Source: Actinomycetes bacterium (GTDB lineage: Bacteria > Actinomycetota > CALGFH01). From it: DNA of 18,660 nucleotides. Where the stretch lies: the NCBI GenBank assembly GCA_030152105.1, contig JASLIH010000600.1, positions 1-18,660 of the forward strand, given 5' to 3'. This document shows, piece by piece, positions 1 to 7,098 of this stretch (position 1 is the first letter of the stretch; each line of letters opens with the position of its first letter). The notes below the pieces were generated by a model. It worked only from the letters and a program-made list of their open reading frames with translations, was not told the origin of the DNA and did no database searches. Position numbers and translations under genes: made by a program.

Positions 1-1179
1 CTAGAGCGGGCCGGCGTTCCCGACGGTCGGCTCGGCCCGGAGCCGGCCGGCGGATTCCACGGCGACGAGCACGATCAGCATCAGGTCGAGGGCCACGAGC
101 AGCCCGGCGGGGAACCCGAGCGGCCAGACCAGCCCGATGGCCAGGGCGAGGGCGGCCGCGCCCAGTCCCAGCCACCGCATCCGGTCGGTGGTGCGCCGGA
201 CGGCCAGGCCGGCCACCACGGTAGCGAGCAGGTAGAGCGCCGTCCCGCCCCCAAGGGCGAGGGCGGTCGACCGCTGCAGCCGGCCGGCGGCCGCCTCGAC
301 CACCGCGTACTCGGTGCCGACCGCCACCGAGACCAGCCCGGCCAGCAGGGGCAGGTGGGCGTAGTTCCAGACCAGCCCCTGGAGCACGCTGCGGATGGCG
401 CCGTCGTCGATGCGGTCGAAGTACAGCCACCACAGGCAGGCCACGGCCACGAAGCCGCCGACGGCGGCGGCCAGCGCCCGCACGGTCCAGTCGACGTCGG
501 CGGCGCCCTGAGCGACCGAGATCACCGACTCCCCGAGCACGATCAGGGTGAACAAGCCGAACCGTTCGACCAGGTGGCTGGCGTGGATCGGGGCCTTGGC
601 GATCTGGTGGCGCCCGACCCAGGGGGCGGACAGCTCGATGGTCAGCGCCACCCCCCAGAGCACGTACCGGGCCGGCTCGGGCACGAACACCGAGACCAGC
701 CAGAGCGACGCCCCGATGGAGAACACCACCAGGTACAGGTTGAGCAGGGGCCGGGCCGCGGCCGCATGGCGCCGGGCGCGGGCGTTGAGCAGCAGCACGA
801 TGCCCCGGACGGCCACGAAGGTCAGGGCGAACCGGGCCGCCCCGCCGTGCAGGGCGTCGTGGATGCTGAGGGCCATGGCGATGACGGCCACCATCCCGGC
901 CAGGACCAGGACCCGGTGCAGCAGGTCGTCGGTGTCGAACCGGTCGGCGTAGACGGTGTAACCGACCCAGGCCCACCAGACGGCCACGAACAGGCCGGCC
1001 GTGCCCAGGAAGTCGCTCAGGGTGTGGTAGTCCTCGAGGGTATGGACGACCTCGGCGATCGAGATGACGAACACCAGGTCGAAGAACAGCTCGAGCCAGG
1101 TCGCGTGCCGCTCGCCCTGGTCCTCCAGGGTCCGCAGCTGGGGCGGGCGCAGCCACGGCCGCCGTGTGGTGGTCGCCAT
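1..1179 (-). CDS. LtrA-family multi-pass membrane protein (low temperature requirement protein A)
   Basis: The 392-residue protein opens with the LtrA hallmark: a short basic N-terminus, then TWLELFFDLVFVISIAEVVH at about residues 27-46, followed by roughly ten hydrophobic segments to the C-terminus. Acidic motifs such as YADRFDTDDLLHR (about 76-88) and HLVERFGLFTLIVLGESVI (about 202-220) are typical of the family. The family is named for a Listeria protein needed for growth at low temperature; its biochemical role is unsettled, so no substrate is assigned. Start ATG 1177-1179 is preceded by GGAGG at a short spacing. The stop codon is the first three bases of the window, so the gene is complete. 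It is divergent from the acetoacetyl-CoA synthetase gene. Family call is firm; function is unknown. Confidence 0.9.
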   Translation of the reverse strand: MATTTRRPWLRPPQLRTLEDQGERHATWLELFFDLVFVISIAEVVHTLEDYHTLSDFLGTAGLFVAVWWAWVGYTVYADRFDTDDLLHRVLVLAGMVAVIAMALSIHDALHGGAARFALTFVAVRGIVLLLNARARRHAAAARPLLNLYLVVFSIGASLWLVSVFVPEPARYVLWGVALTIELSAPWVGRHQIAKAPIHASHLVERFGLFTLIVLGESVISVAQGAADVDWTVRALAAAVGGFVAVACLWWLYFDRIDDGAIRSVLQGLVWNYAHLPLLAGLVSVAVGTEYAVVEAAAGRLQRSTALALGGGTALYLLATVVAGLAVRRTTDRMRWLGLGAAALALAIGLVWPLGFPAGLLVALDLMLIVLVAVESAGRLRAEPTVGNAGPL

Positions 1180-1192
1180 CGAGCCTCCGCTT

Positions 1193-1207
1193 ACATGATT
1201 ACCATGT
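1193..1207. promoter_or_regulatory. Inverted repeat between divergent ltrA-like and acetoacetyl-CoA synthetase genes
   Basis: ACATG-ATTAC-CATGT is a perfect 5-bp inverted repeat with a 5-bp spacer, 14 bp upstream of the ltrA-like ATG. It is one of the few AT-rich spots in the 170-bp divergent intergenic region and could be an operator or part of a promoter. A repeat this short can occur by chance; no regulator is identified. Confidence 0.25.
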
Positions 1208-1349
1208 CGCTTGCCGCACCGAACAGCCGCCGCCCCCCGGGCATTCCCGGACGGTGACCCCGGATCGGCGGCCGGGTGCGGGTGTAGCGTCCCCGGGGAG
1301 CCCGGACCGGCCCCGGGCCCCGGACCAGCCCGAGGAAGGGGGACCGCTG

Positions 1350-3332
1350 GTGGGCGTCGAGCCGATCTGGGAGCCGTCGCCGGAGCGGGTCGAGCGCGCG
1401 AACATCACCCGCTACCTGCACTGGCTAGGTGACCGGCGAGGGCTGCGGTTCGCATCCTACGACGAGCTGTGGCGCTGGTCGGTGGAGGACCTGGACGGGT
1501 TCTGGACCTCGATCTGGGAGTTCTTCGAGGTCGGCGGGCCGGCTCCCACCCCGGCGCTGGCCGAGCGGCGGATGCCGGGGGCGCGCTGGTTCCCCGGGGC
1601 GACCCTCAACCACGCCGAGCTGTCGCTGCGCCGCCACGACGACCACCCGGCGCTGCTGTTCGGCAACGAGGCCGGCGAGCTGGGCACGATCAGCTACGCC
1701 GAGCTGGGCCGGCGGGTGGCGGCGGTCGCGGCCGGGCTGCGCCGGCTCGGGGTCGCCAAGGGCGACCGGGTCGTCGCCTACCTGCCCAACGTGCCCGAGA
1801 CGGTGATCGCCTTGCTGGCCACGGCGAGCATCGGGGCGATCTGGTCGAGCTGCGCCCCCGAGTTCGGCGTCTCCAGCGTGGTCGACCGCTTCGCCCAGAT
1901 CGAGCCCAAGGTGCTGGTCGCGGTCGACGGCTACCGCTACGGCGGCGCCTGGCACGACCGGCGCGACGCCCTGGCCGAGATCCGCCGGCGGCTCCCGACC
2001 CTGAGGGCCACCGTCCTCGTCGGCGGCTCCGGCCGGGAGGTTCCGCCGGGTCGAGGCGACCACGCCCCGGCCTCCGGGAACGGCACTGTGGCCTGGGACC
2101 GGCTGCTGGAGGAGGGATCCGGGGCCGCGCTGGCATTCGAGCCGGTGGCCTTCGACCATCCGCTGTGGGTGCTGTACTCCTCGGGCACAACCGGGCTGCC
2201 AAAGGCGATCGTCCACGGCCACGGCGGGATCGCCCTCGAGCTGCTGAAGTCCATCTCGCTGCAGCTGGACCTTGGGCCGGCCGACCGGTTCTTCTGGTTC
2301 ACCACCACCGGCTGGATGATGTGGAACTTCCTGGTCGGCGGCCTGCTGCTCGGCTCGACGGTGGTGCTGTACGACGGCAGCCCGGGCCACCCGGACATGG
2401 GAACCCTGTGGCGCTTCGCCGAGCGCAGCCAGATGACCTACCTGGGGACCAGCGCCGCGTTCGTCCTGGCCAGCATGAAGGCCGGGGTCGAGCCGGCCCG
2501 CGACGCCGGCCTTTCGGCCCTGCACTCGATCGGGTCGACCGGCTCCCCCCTGCCCCCCGAGGGCTTCGCCTGGCTGTACGAGCACGTTGCCTCGGACGTG
2601 CTCGTCGGCTCGACCAGCGGCGGCACCGACGTCTGCACCTCGTTCGTCACCTCCTGCCCGCTGCTCGCTGTCTACCCGGGCGAGATCCAGTGCCGCGCCC
2701 TCGGGGCCAAGGTGGAGAGCTACGACGAGAACGGCCGGCCGGTGGTCGGCCAGGTCGGCGAGCTGGTCGTCACCGAGCCGCTGCCCAGCATGCCGCTGTT
2801 CTTCTGGAACGACCCCGACGGCGAGCGCTACCGCGACAGCTATTTCTCAACCTGGCCGGGGGTGTGGCGCCACGGCGACTGGCTCGAGGTCACCGAGCGG
2901 GGCAGCTGCATCATCAGCGGCCGCTCGGACTCGACCCTCAACCGGGGCGGCGTCCGGATGGGCACGGCCGAGTTCTACCGGGTGGTCGAGGGCCTGGACG
3001 AGGTCGTCGACAGCCTGGTCGTGGACGTCAGCGACCCGGGCGGCGAGGGCCGGCTGCTGCTGTTCGTGGTCCTGCGCCAGGGGGCCGAGCTGGACGACGG
3101 GCTCCGGAGCCGCATCCGGGCCGCGGTCAGGGCCGACCTCTCCCCCCGCCATGTTCCCGACCGGATCGAGGCCATCGCCGAGGTCCCCAGGACCCTCTCC
3201 GGCAAGAAGCTGGAGGTGCCGGTGAAGCGGGTGCTGGCCGGGGTCCCGCTCGACCAGGCGGTCAGCGAGGGCGCCGTGGCCAACCCCGACGCCATCCACC
3301 AGGTGGTCGCCCTGGCCCGCGAGCCCGGCTAG
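1350..3332 (+). CDS. aacS: Acetoacetyl-CoA synthetase (acetoacetate-CoA ligase)
   Basis: A 660-residue ANL-superfamily adenylating enzyme that activates acetoacetate with ATP and CoA, feeding ketone bodies or PHB breakdown products back into the acetyl-CoA pool. An acetyl-CoA-synthetase-type N-terminal domain (YDELWRWSVEDLDGFW) is followed by the AMP-binding core with the P-loop-like YSSGTTGLPKA at residues 276-286. The C-terminal subdomain ends with TLSGKKLEVPVKR, where Lys619 is the expected adenylation lysine. SGKKLEVPVK, the length and the N-terminus favour acetoacetyl-CoA over acetyl-CoA synthetase. The reading frame is open from 1164, but GTG 1350 is chosen because GAGGAAGGGGG (1332-1342) sits 7 nt upstream and family similarity begins there (VEPIWEPSPERVERANITRY). 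Substrate is inferred from family resemblance. Confidence 0.92.
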   Translation: MGVEPIWEPSPERVERANITRYLHWLGDRRGLRFASYDELWRWSVEDLDGFWTSIWEFFEVGGPAPTPALAERRMPGARWFPGATLNHAELSLRRHDDHPALLFGNEAGELGTISYAELGRRVAAVAAGLRRLGVAKGDRVVAYLPNVPETVIALLATASIGAIWSSCAPEFGVSSVVDRFAQIEPKVLVAVDGYRYGGAWHDRRDALAEIRRRLPTLRATVLVGGSGREVPPGRGDHAPASGNGTVAWDRLLEEGSGAALAFEPVAFDHPLWVLYSSGTTGLPKAIVHGHGGIALELLKSISLQLDLGPADRFFWFTTTGWMMWNFLVGGLLLGSTVVLYDGSPGHPDMGTLWRFAERSQMTYLGTSAAFVLASMKAGVEPARDAGLSALHSIGSTGSPLPPEGFAWLYEHVASDVLVGSTSGGTDVCTSFVTSCPLLAVYPGEIQCRALGAKVESYDENGRPVVGQVGELVVTEPLPSMPLFFWNDPDGERYRDSYFSTWPGVWRHGDWLEVTERGSCIISGRSDSTLNRGGVRMGTAEFYRVVEGLDEVVDSLVVDVSDPGGEGRLLLFVVLRQGAELDDGLRSRIRAAVRADLSPRHVPDRIEAIAEVPRTLSGKKLEVPVKRVLAGVPLDQAVSEGAVANPDAIHQVVALAREPG

Positions 3333-3519
3333 CCACCGTACCCGGCCAGGCGCGGCCGCCCTTGGTTGCGCAGATTTCCGCTTCGCGTGGGATGCTTACC
3401 TGTGGCCGACGCGGCGAGCAGGAACCAAACGGCCACTCATGGTAGTGCGCTCTTAGCACGATGCTCTCTTCGCGGCAGGTCGTGCCGCGCCGAGGGATCG
3501 TCGACCTGGGCGGAGGCGA

Positions 3520-5064
3520 GTGCGCGAACCGGATGTGCTACCCCACGGTAGCGGCGGCGCCAGCTCGGCCTGGTGGGACTCGCGGGAGCCCCCGGGCCGG
3601 CCACCCGTGCGCGACCGGCGGGGACGGCCGCTGATCGCGGCCCTGCTCTCCTGCCTCCTGCCCGGAGCCGGCCAGCTGTATCTCGGGTACCGGCGCCGGG
3701 GCGCGGCCATGCTGGTGATCACCGTCCTGTGCCTCGCCGTGGCGGTCGGGCTGTGGAGCGAGCCGACGGCGATCTCGCGCATGCTGGTGCAGCCCCGGGC
3801 TCTGCTCGCCCTGCTGGTGGCCGACGTCGGCCTGCTGGTGTTCCGGATCGTCGCGGTGCTCGACGCCTACCTGCTGGCCTCGCGGGACGACCACCGGGCG
3901 TCGGCCACGAGCGGCTGGCGCAAGGGGGCGGCCGCCGGTCTGGTCGTGCTCATGACCCTGACCGCGGCCCCGCACGCCGCCGCCGCCTTCTACGACCTCC
4001 AGGCCTATGACCTGGTGACCTCGGTCTTCGCGGGCGAGGACCCCCAGTGGCACGCGCGGGACCGCGACCGCCACCAGACGGCCAACGGGCTGGTCACGGC
4101 CGTTCCCGGCCGGGTCACGGTGCTGCTGCTGGGCGGCGACGCCGGGCCGGGCCGCCGCGGCCGGCGCACCGACACGATGATCGTGGCCAGCTTCGAGCTG
4201 GCCACCGGGAAGGTGTCGCTGTTCGGGCTGCCCCGCAACATGGTCCAGGTGCCGCTGCCCGACGGGCCGGCGGCCGACCACTTCGGCCAGTGCCGCTGCT
4301 TCCCGCGGCTGCTCAACGAGCTGTACGCCTTTGCCGAGGACGAGCGGCCCGACCTGTTCCCCAACAGCAAGCGGCCGGGCATCGCGGCCGTCGCCGGGGC
4401 CGCCGAGGAGCTGCTCGGGCTGCCCATCGACCATTACGCCCTGGTCGACCTGCTCGGGTTCGTGGACGTGGTCGACGCCCTCGGCGGGGTGACCGTCAAC
4501 AACCTCAAGCCCCTGCGCATCGAGATCGACCGCCTGGGCCGCGAGGGCAGCCAGCCGGCGTTCAACATCCAGCCGGGGCGCCGGCACCTCAACGGCTTCG
4601 CCGCCCTCGCCTACTCGCGGTCCCGGGAGACGACCAGCGACTACGACCGCATGCAGCGCCAGCGGTGCGTGATCGGCTCGCTGGCCAGGCAGACCGAGCC
4701 GGCCGAGATCCTGGCCGCCTTCCCCAAGCTGGTCAAGGTGCTCAAGCGCAGTGTGGCCACCGACATCCCGGCCAGCCGGCTGCCCACCCTGCTCGAGGCG
4801 GTCGGCGACAAGCCGGTCAAGGTGGCCACGGTCGGGTTCCAGCCGCCCACCTACAACAGCGGCTGGTCATCGGGCTACCCGATCCCGGACGTGGCCAAGA
4901 TCCAGAGCGCCGTGCGCCGGATGACCCAGCCGGCAGCCGAAACCACCACCACGACCCTGGCCGATCCCGACGGGCTCGGCGGGGTCACCTCCACCACCAG
5001 GGCCCCGGCCACCCGCTCCTCCAGCTCGGCCGAGCGCAAGCCGGCCTGCGGCACGTCGGCCTGA
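3520..5064 (+). CDS. LCP (LytR-CpsA-Psr) family cell-wall polymer ligase with extra N-terminal membrane module
   Basis: LCP proteins transfer lipid-linked glycopolymers onto peptidoglycan outside the membrane. This 514-residue protein first has a cytoplasmic stretch and a hydrophobic module, LIAALLSCLLPGAGQLYLGY (about 38-57) plus two or three further segments, resembling the small TM2/DUF5683-like domains, then a last membrane segment near 132-150. The LCP domain follows: LLLGGDAGPGRRGRRTDTMI with Arg216 and Asp218, LPRNM with Arg239, and YSRSRETTSDYDRMQRQR from Tyr365, supplying the conserved Arg/Asp residues that bind pyrophosphate and metal. The C-terminus is a Thr/Ser-rich tail (TTTTTLADPD onward). 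Start GTG 3520 has GGAGG only 3 nt upstream; GTG 3535 is an alternative. The 3' end overlaps the convergent cysteine-dioxygenase-like frame. The LCP call is firm; the polymer is unknown. Confidence 0.88.
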   Translation: MREPDVLPHGSGGASSAWWDSREPPGRPPVRDRRGRPLIAALLSCLLPGAGQLYLGYRRRGAAMLVITVLCLAVAVGLWSEPTAISRMLVQPRALLALLVADVGLLVFRIVAVLDAYLLASRDDHRASATSGWRKGAAAGLVVLMTLTAAPHAAAAFYDLQAYDLVTSVFAGEDPQWHARDRDRHQTANGLVTAVPGRVTVLLLGGDAGPGRRGRRTDTMIVASFELATGKVSLFGLPRNMVQVPLPDGPAADHFGQCRCFPRLLNELYAFAEDERPDLFPNSKRPGIAAVAGAAEELLGLPIDHYALVDLLGFVDVVDALGGVTVNNLKPLRIEIDRLGREGSQPAFNIQPGRRHLNGFAALAYSRSRETTSDYDRMQRQRCVIGSLARQTEPAEILAAFPKLVKVLKRSVATDIPASRLPTLLEAVGDKPVKVATVGFQPPTYNSGWSSGYPIPDVAKIQSAVRRMTQPAAETTTTTLADPDGLGGVTSTTRAPATRSSSSAERKPACGTSA

Positions 5065-5454
5065 CCCGGCGGGCCCGCTCCAGGCGTGGACGGCCACGGC
5101 CGGCCGGTCGCCGGCCGCCCCGAGCAGGTGGACGTGGCCCGGCGAGAACACGGTGGTGGCGCCGGCCCGCCAGGTGGTCCGGCGGCCGGTGGTCCAGATG
5201 GTGGGGTCGAGGCACTCCTCGCTGAGCGCGCCCTCGACCACCGAGACGGCCACGGTGGCGTCGCCGTGGCCGTGGGCGGTGGTGACCAGCCCGGCCGGCC
5301 ACCCGAGGAGCCAGGCCTCGGCCTCCGGGGTGACGAGCAGCGGGACTGACCACGGCCGGTCGTCCGGCTCCGCAACGGGCTGGGCCTCCAGTGCCAGGTG
5401 GGCGGTCAGCTGGAGGAGCTCGGCCGGAAGGCCGGTGGTGCTGAGGGAGCGCAT
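4867..5454 (-). CDS. Cysteine-dioxygenase-like cupin protein with an overlapping, low-complexity C-terminal extension
   Basis: The first ~130 residues look like bacterial cysteine dioxygenase, a mononuclear iron cupin that oxidises cysteine to cysteine sulfinate. WLLGWPAGLVTTAHGHGDAT carries His61 and His63, EGALSE forms the end of cupin motif 1, and FSPGHVHLLGAAGDRPAVAV carries His109 as the third expected iron ligand, followed by VHAWSGP. The family normally ends close to this point. Here the frame runs on for ~66 residues of Gly/Arg/Ala-rich sequence that is antisense to the Thr-rich tail of the LCP gene, so that part is probably unstructured or a readthrough extension. Start ATG 5452-5454 is preceded by AAAGGAC. 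The gene is convergent with the LCP gene, and its leader has attenuator-like features. A related thiol dioxygenase or other small-molecule cupin is also possible. Confidence 0.72.
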   Translation of the reverse strand: MRSLSTTGLPAELLQLTAHLALEAQPVAEPDDRPWSVPLLVTPEAEAWLLGWPAGLVTTAHGHGDATVAVSVVEGALSEECLDPTIWTTGRRTTWRAGATTVFSPGHVHLLGAAGDRPAVAVHAWSGPAGSGRRAAGRLALGRAGGAGGRGPGGGGDPAEPVGIGQGRGGGFGCRLGHPAHGALDLGHVRDRVAR

Positions 5455-5459
5455 GCGGG

Positions 5460-5486
5460 CGTCCTTTGTTGCGGGCGAGAAGGACG
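5460..5486 (-). promoter_or_regulatory. Hairpin predicted to cover the ribosome binding site of the cysteine-dioxygenase-like gene
   Basis: Read on the minus strand, CGTCCTT (5480-5486) is perfectly complementary to AAGGACG (5460-5466) across a 13-nt loop. AAGGACG contains the only Shine-Dalgarno-like sequence of the gene starting at 5454. When formed, the 7-bp stem would hide it. The upstream arm begins 28 nt after the stop of a small Cys-containing ORF, an arrangement suited to translational attenuation. The complementarity is seen directly; the regulatory role is inferred. Confidence 0.4.
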
Positions 5487-5514
5487 GACGACCGGCCCGG
5501 GCGGGCGGCTCGCC

Positions 5515-5619
5515 TCAGCAGGTGGGCGGAGCCGGACGCCGGGCCCGGGGACACGCGCAGGACCCGATCAGCCTCGAGGCGAGGCGAGGGGGGCCGTGGG
5601 CGGCGTTCCGGTGCGGCAT
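5515..5619 (-). CDS. Possible 34-residue leader peptide with three cysteines upstream of the cysteine-dioxygenase-like gene
   Basis: Translation from ATG 5617-5619 gives 34 residues with Cys21, Cys23 (SCACPR) and a Cys34 that is the last codon before TGA. Actinobacteria are known to use short Cys-rich leader peptides as cysteine-responsive attenuators ahead of sulfur genes, and this frame lies 60 nt upstream of a likely cysteine-consuming enzyme. Against it: no Shine-Dalgarno sequence precedes the ATG, there is no -10 box at the distance needed for a leaderless start, and short open frames are frequent in DNA this GC-rich. The call is tentative. Confidence 0.25.
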   Translation of the reverse strand: MPHRNAAHGPPRLASRLIGSCACPRARRPAPPTC

Positions 5620-5713
5620 GGCAATCCGGGAGGTTGCCGTCAGCGGCGCCGGCTGTCAAGCCGGTGCGCGCCCGACGAGCGCCTTTATCAGATCGAAACC
5701 ATCCCGTGCTGCT

Positions 5714-5850
5714 GTGGATGCCTGATCCACCGGGTTGATTAGTCGGCTTCGGCTATGGTTTCGCCACCTTTGGTGCCTGCGTCCCCCGTAGTACGGCCCT
5801 GCCGGCACCCGACAAGCGCCTGACCCGGCTGGGGTCGATGGCTTGCGCTT
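5714..5850 (+). promoter_or_regulatory. Structured 5' leader upstream of the LPFTG surface protein gene
   Basis: Several perfect inverted repeats follow each other in the long gap (5455-5882) ahead of the gene at 5883: GTGGAT/ATCCAC (5714-5719/5725-5730), GGTGCC/GGCACC (5772-5777/5804-5809), GACCC/GGGTC (5822-5826/5832-5836), with AAGCGC/GCGCTT (5814-5819/5845-5850) enclosing the last. The final stem ends 16 nt before the Shine-Dalgarno sequence. This could be a riboswitch-like or stability leader. It does not match the riboswitch consensus sequences I can recall. The rest of the gap on the plus strand shows no other gene. Confidence 0.3.
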
Positions 5851-5882
5851 TCTCCCGTTGCACGCGAAAGGAGCACGACAGC

Positions 5883-6569
5883 ATGAGGACCCGTCTCCGC
5901 CTCGGCGCTGCCGCGTCCGTCGGCCTGGGAGCGCTGCTCCTGGCCACGGTGCTGGCCTCTCCGGCGCTCGCCTGGCACTCGAACGTCACCGTCAGCGCCC
6001 GCTGCCTCGAGGGCCAGGTCCGGATCCACTACACGGTGGAGGCCTGGGAGAAGCAGGGCCACGAGGCGACCGTCGACGTCTCCTACAAGCTCAACGGCGA
6101 GGTCACCGAGCTCCAGTCCGAGGACCACTTCTTCGGGCCCCAGCACAACCAGTTCTCCGACCACTTCGACCTGCCCGCCGGCACCACCGGCACGATCACC
6201 TTCCTGGCCGTGGCCCACTGGAGCAACGGCGAGACCTCCAGTGACAAGGGCAGCGCCGAGCTCCCGCCGGCCGACAAGTGCGAGGAGTCGACCACGTCCA
6301 CCACCGAGGAGGAGACGACGACCACGCCGACGACCTCCGAGGTGACGACGACCACCGCGCCCGAGGAGAACGTCGCGCCGTCGACCACCCTGGCCACGAC
6401 GACCACCGAGGCCGCGGTGGGCGCGGCCACCAGCACCACCGGTGGCGGCGAGCTGCCCTTCACCGGGGCCACCGCCGGCCCGATGCTGATCGCCGGGATC
6501 GCCCTGGTGGCCGGGGGCGCCCTGTTCCTCCTGGTCAGCCGGGTCCGGGACCGCCAGGCGACCAGGTAA
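5883..6569 (+). CDS. Secreted LPFTG-anchored surface protein, Thr-rich
   Basis: The 228-residue precursor has a textbook export and anchoring layout: basic start and hydrophobic core (residues 1-30, cleavage expected after SPALA), a ~105-residue domain with few recognisable motifs (HSNVTVSARCLEGQVRIHYT onward, beta-rich in appearance and with two cysteines), a Thr/Glu/Ser-rich spacer at about 137-188, the sorting signal LPFTG at 191-195, a hydrophobic segment (about 199-220) and a basic tail RVRDRQATR. A sortase would cleave between Thr194 and Gly195 and attach the protein to peptidoglycan; no sortase gene is in this window. ATG 5883 is preceded by AAAGGAG (5867-5873), a strong ribosome binding site. 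The frame is open further upstream but the signal peptide fixes this start. The biological role of the exported domain is unknown. Confidence 0.85.
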   Translation: MRTRLRLGAAASVGLGALLLATVLASPALAWHSNVTVSARCLEGQVRIHYTVEAWEKQGHEATVDVSYKLNGEVTELQSEDHFFGPQHNQFSDHFDLPAGTTGTITFLAVAHWSNGETSSDKGSAELPPADKCEESTTSTTEEETTTTPTTSEVTTTTAPEENVAPSTTLATTTTEAAVGAATSTTGGGELPFTGATAGPMLIAGIALVAGGALFLLVSRVRDRQATR

Positions 6570-6580
6570 GGCTTCCCTGA

Positions 6581-6611
6581 CGAAGGGCCCCCCACGGACG
6601 GGGGCCCTTCG
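6581..6611. terminator. Strong hairpin between convergent surface-protein and SRPBCC genes
   Basis: CGAAGGGCCCCC (6581-6592) pairs perfectly with GGGGGCCCTTCG (6600-6611) around a 7-nt loop, 11 bp after the TAA of the LPFTG gene and 25 bp before the end of the convergent gene. There is no T-tract, as is common for actinobacterial terminators. Its position suits bidirectional termination. Confidence 0.75.
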
Positions 6612-6636
6612 CGTACCCGGGGCCGCCCCCCTCCCC

Positions 6637-7056
6637 TCAGCTCTCGGCGCGCTGCTTCAGGCCGTCGGCGAACTGGCGGAACGACGGCCCCAGGTCAGGC
6701 ATGGAGCGCCAGATCAGCGGCAGGAGAGGGCCGGTGTACTCCTCGCGCATGGTGAACCGGGTCGAGCCGTCGGTGCCGGGGGCCAGGGTGAAGGTCCGGA
6801 CACCCTTGAACAGGCCCAGCGGCATGCCGCCGCTCCAGGTCATCCGCTGGCTGGGGGTGAACTCGGTCACCTTGACCGGGAAGGCGCGGCCCGGGCTGGC
6901 CTTGGACACCACCTTGATCTTCTCGCCGGGTGCGATGCTGCCCTCGACCCGCTCGACGCCCGAGTCCCACGCCTGGTAGCCGGGGGCGTCGGTCAGAATG
7001 GCCCAGATGGCGCCCGGGCTGGCCTTGATCTCCGCGGCGGCGTCATACGCCTTCAT
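6637..7056 (-). CDS. SRPBCC (START-like) family protein, polyketide cyclase/dehydrase type
   Basis: A 139-residue single-domain protein. It opens with AAAEIKASPGAIWAILTDAP, the first strand and helix of the SRPBCC fold, continues with GYQAWDSGVERVEG and GEKIKVVSKASPG, and has FTMREEYTGPLLPLIWRSMP before a C-terminal helix ending FADGLKQRAES. The fold makes a deep pocket for a hydrophobic ligand; no catalytic residues or ligand can be assigned. Start ATG 7054-7056 is preceded by AAGGAGGA. It is divergent from an ArsR-type regulator with two palindromes between the starts, so it is likely under the same repressor. This mirrors the common actinobacterial pairing of ArsR regulators with SRPBCC/AHSA1 genes. 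Family call is good; function is unknown. Confidence 0.85.
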   Translation of the reverse strand: MKAYDAAAEIKASPGAIWAILTDAPGYQAWDSGVERVEGSIAPGEKIKVVSKASPGRAFPVKVTEFTPSQRMTWSGGMPLGLFKGVRTFTLAPGTDGSTRFTMREEYTGPLLPLIWRSMPDLGPSFRQFADGLKQRAES

Positions 7057-7081
7057 GTCGGGCCGGTCCTCCTTCGGGTGA

Positions 7082-7097
7082 GTAACAGATGCGTTAC
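7082..7097. promoter_or_regulatory. Operator-like inverted repeat 1 of the ArsR-type regulator
   Basis: GTAACAGATGCGTTAC has GTAAC/GTTAC arms around a 6-bp centre. It has the same length and outer arms as repeat 2, which begins 17 bp later. The pair lies between the divergent SRPBCC and ArsR-type genes, where an autoregulating repressor would bind. Confidence 0.55.
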
Positions 7098-7098
7098 G

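Noticed and set aside
355..1257. Plus-strand 300-codon frame opposite the ltrA-like gene
   Set aside because: His/Gln/Gly-rich composition typical of antisense frames in GC-rich DNA; the minus-strand protein has clear family motifs.
3421..3446. ECF sigma-factor promoter upstream of the LCP gene (GGAACC with GGTAGT)
   Set aside because: The spacing is 14 bp, shorter than the usual 16-17, and the -10 match is poor; not reliable.
5654..5659. TTGACA on the minus strand as a -35 promoter element
   Set aside because: It matches the consensus perfectly, but no acceptable -10 hexamer lies 16-18 bp downstream; part of a hairpin stem instead.
5515..5700. SAM-type riboswitch upstream of the cysteine-dioxygenase-like gene
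   Set aside because: A GGCAACC string and a CCGGCT/AGCCGG hairpin recall SAM riboswitches, but the downstream GGTGC-type core and closing stems are missing.
6278..6440. Thr-codon repeats as a DNA-level tandem repeat or phase-variable tract
   Set aside because: The ACC/ACG runs encode a normal Thr-rich wall spacer and are not a regular repeat unit.
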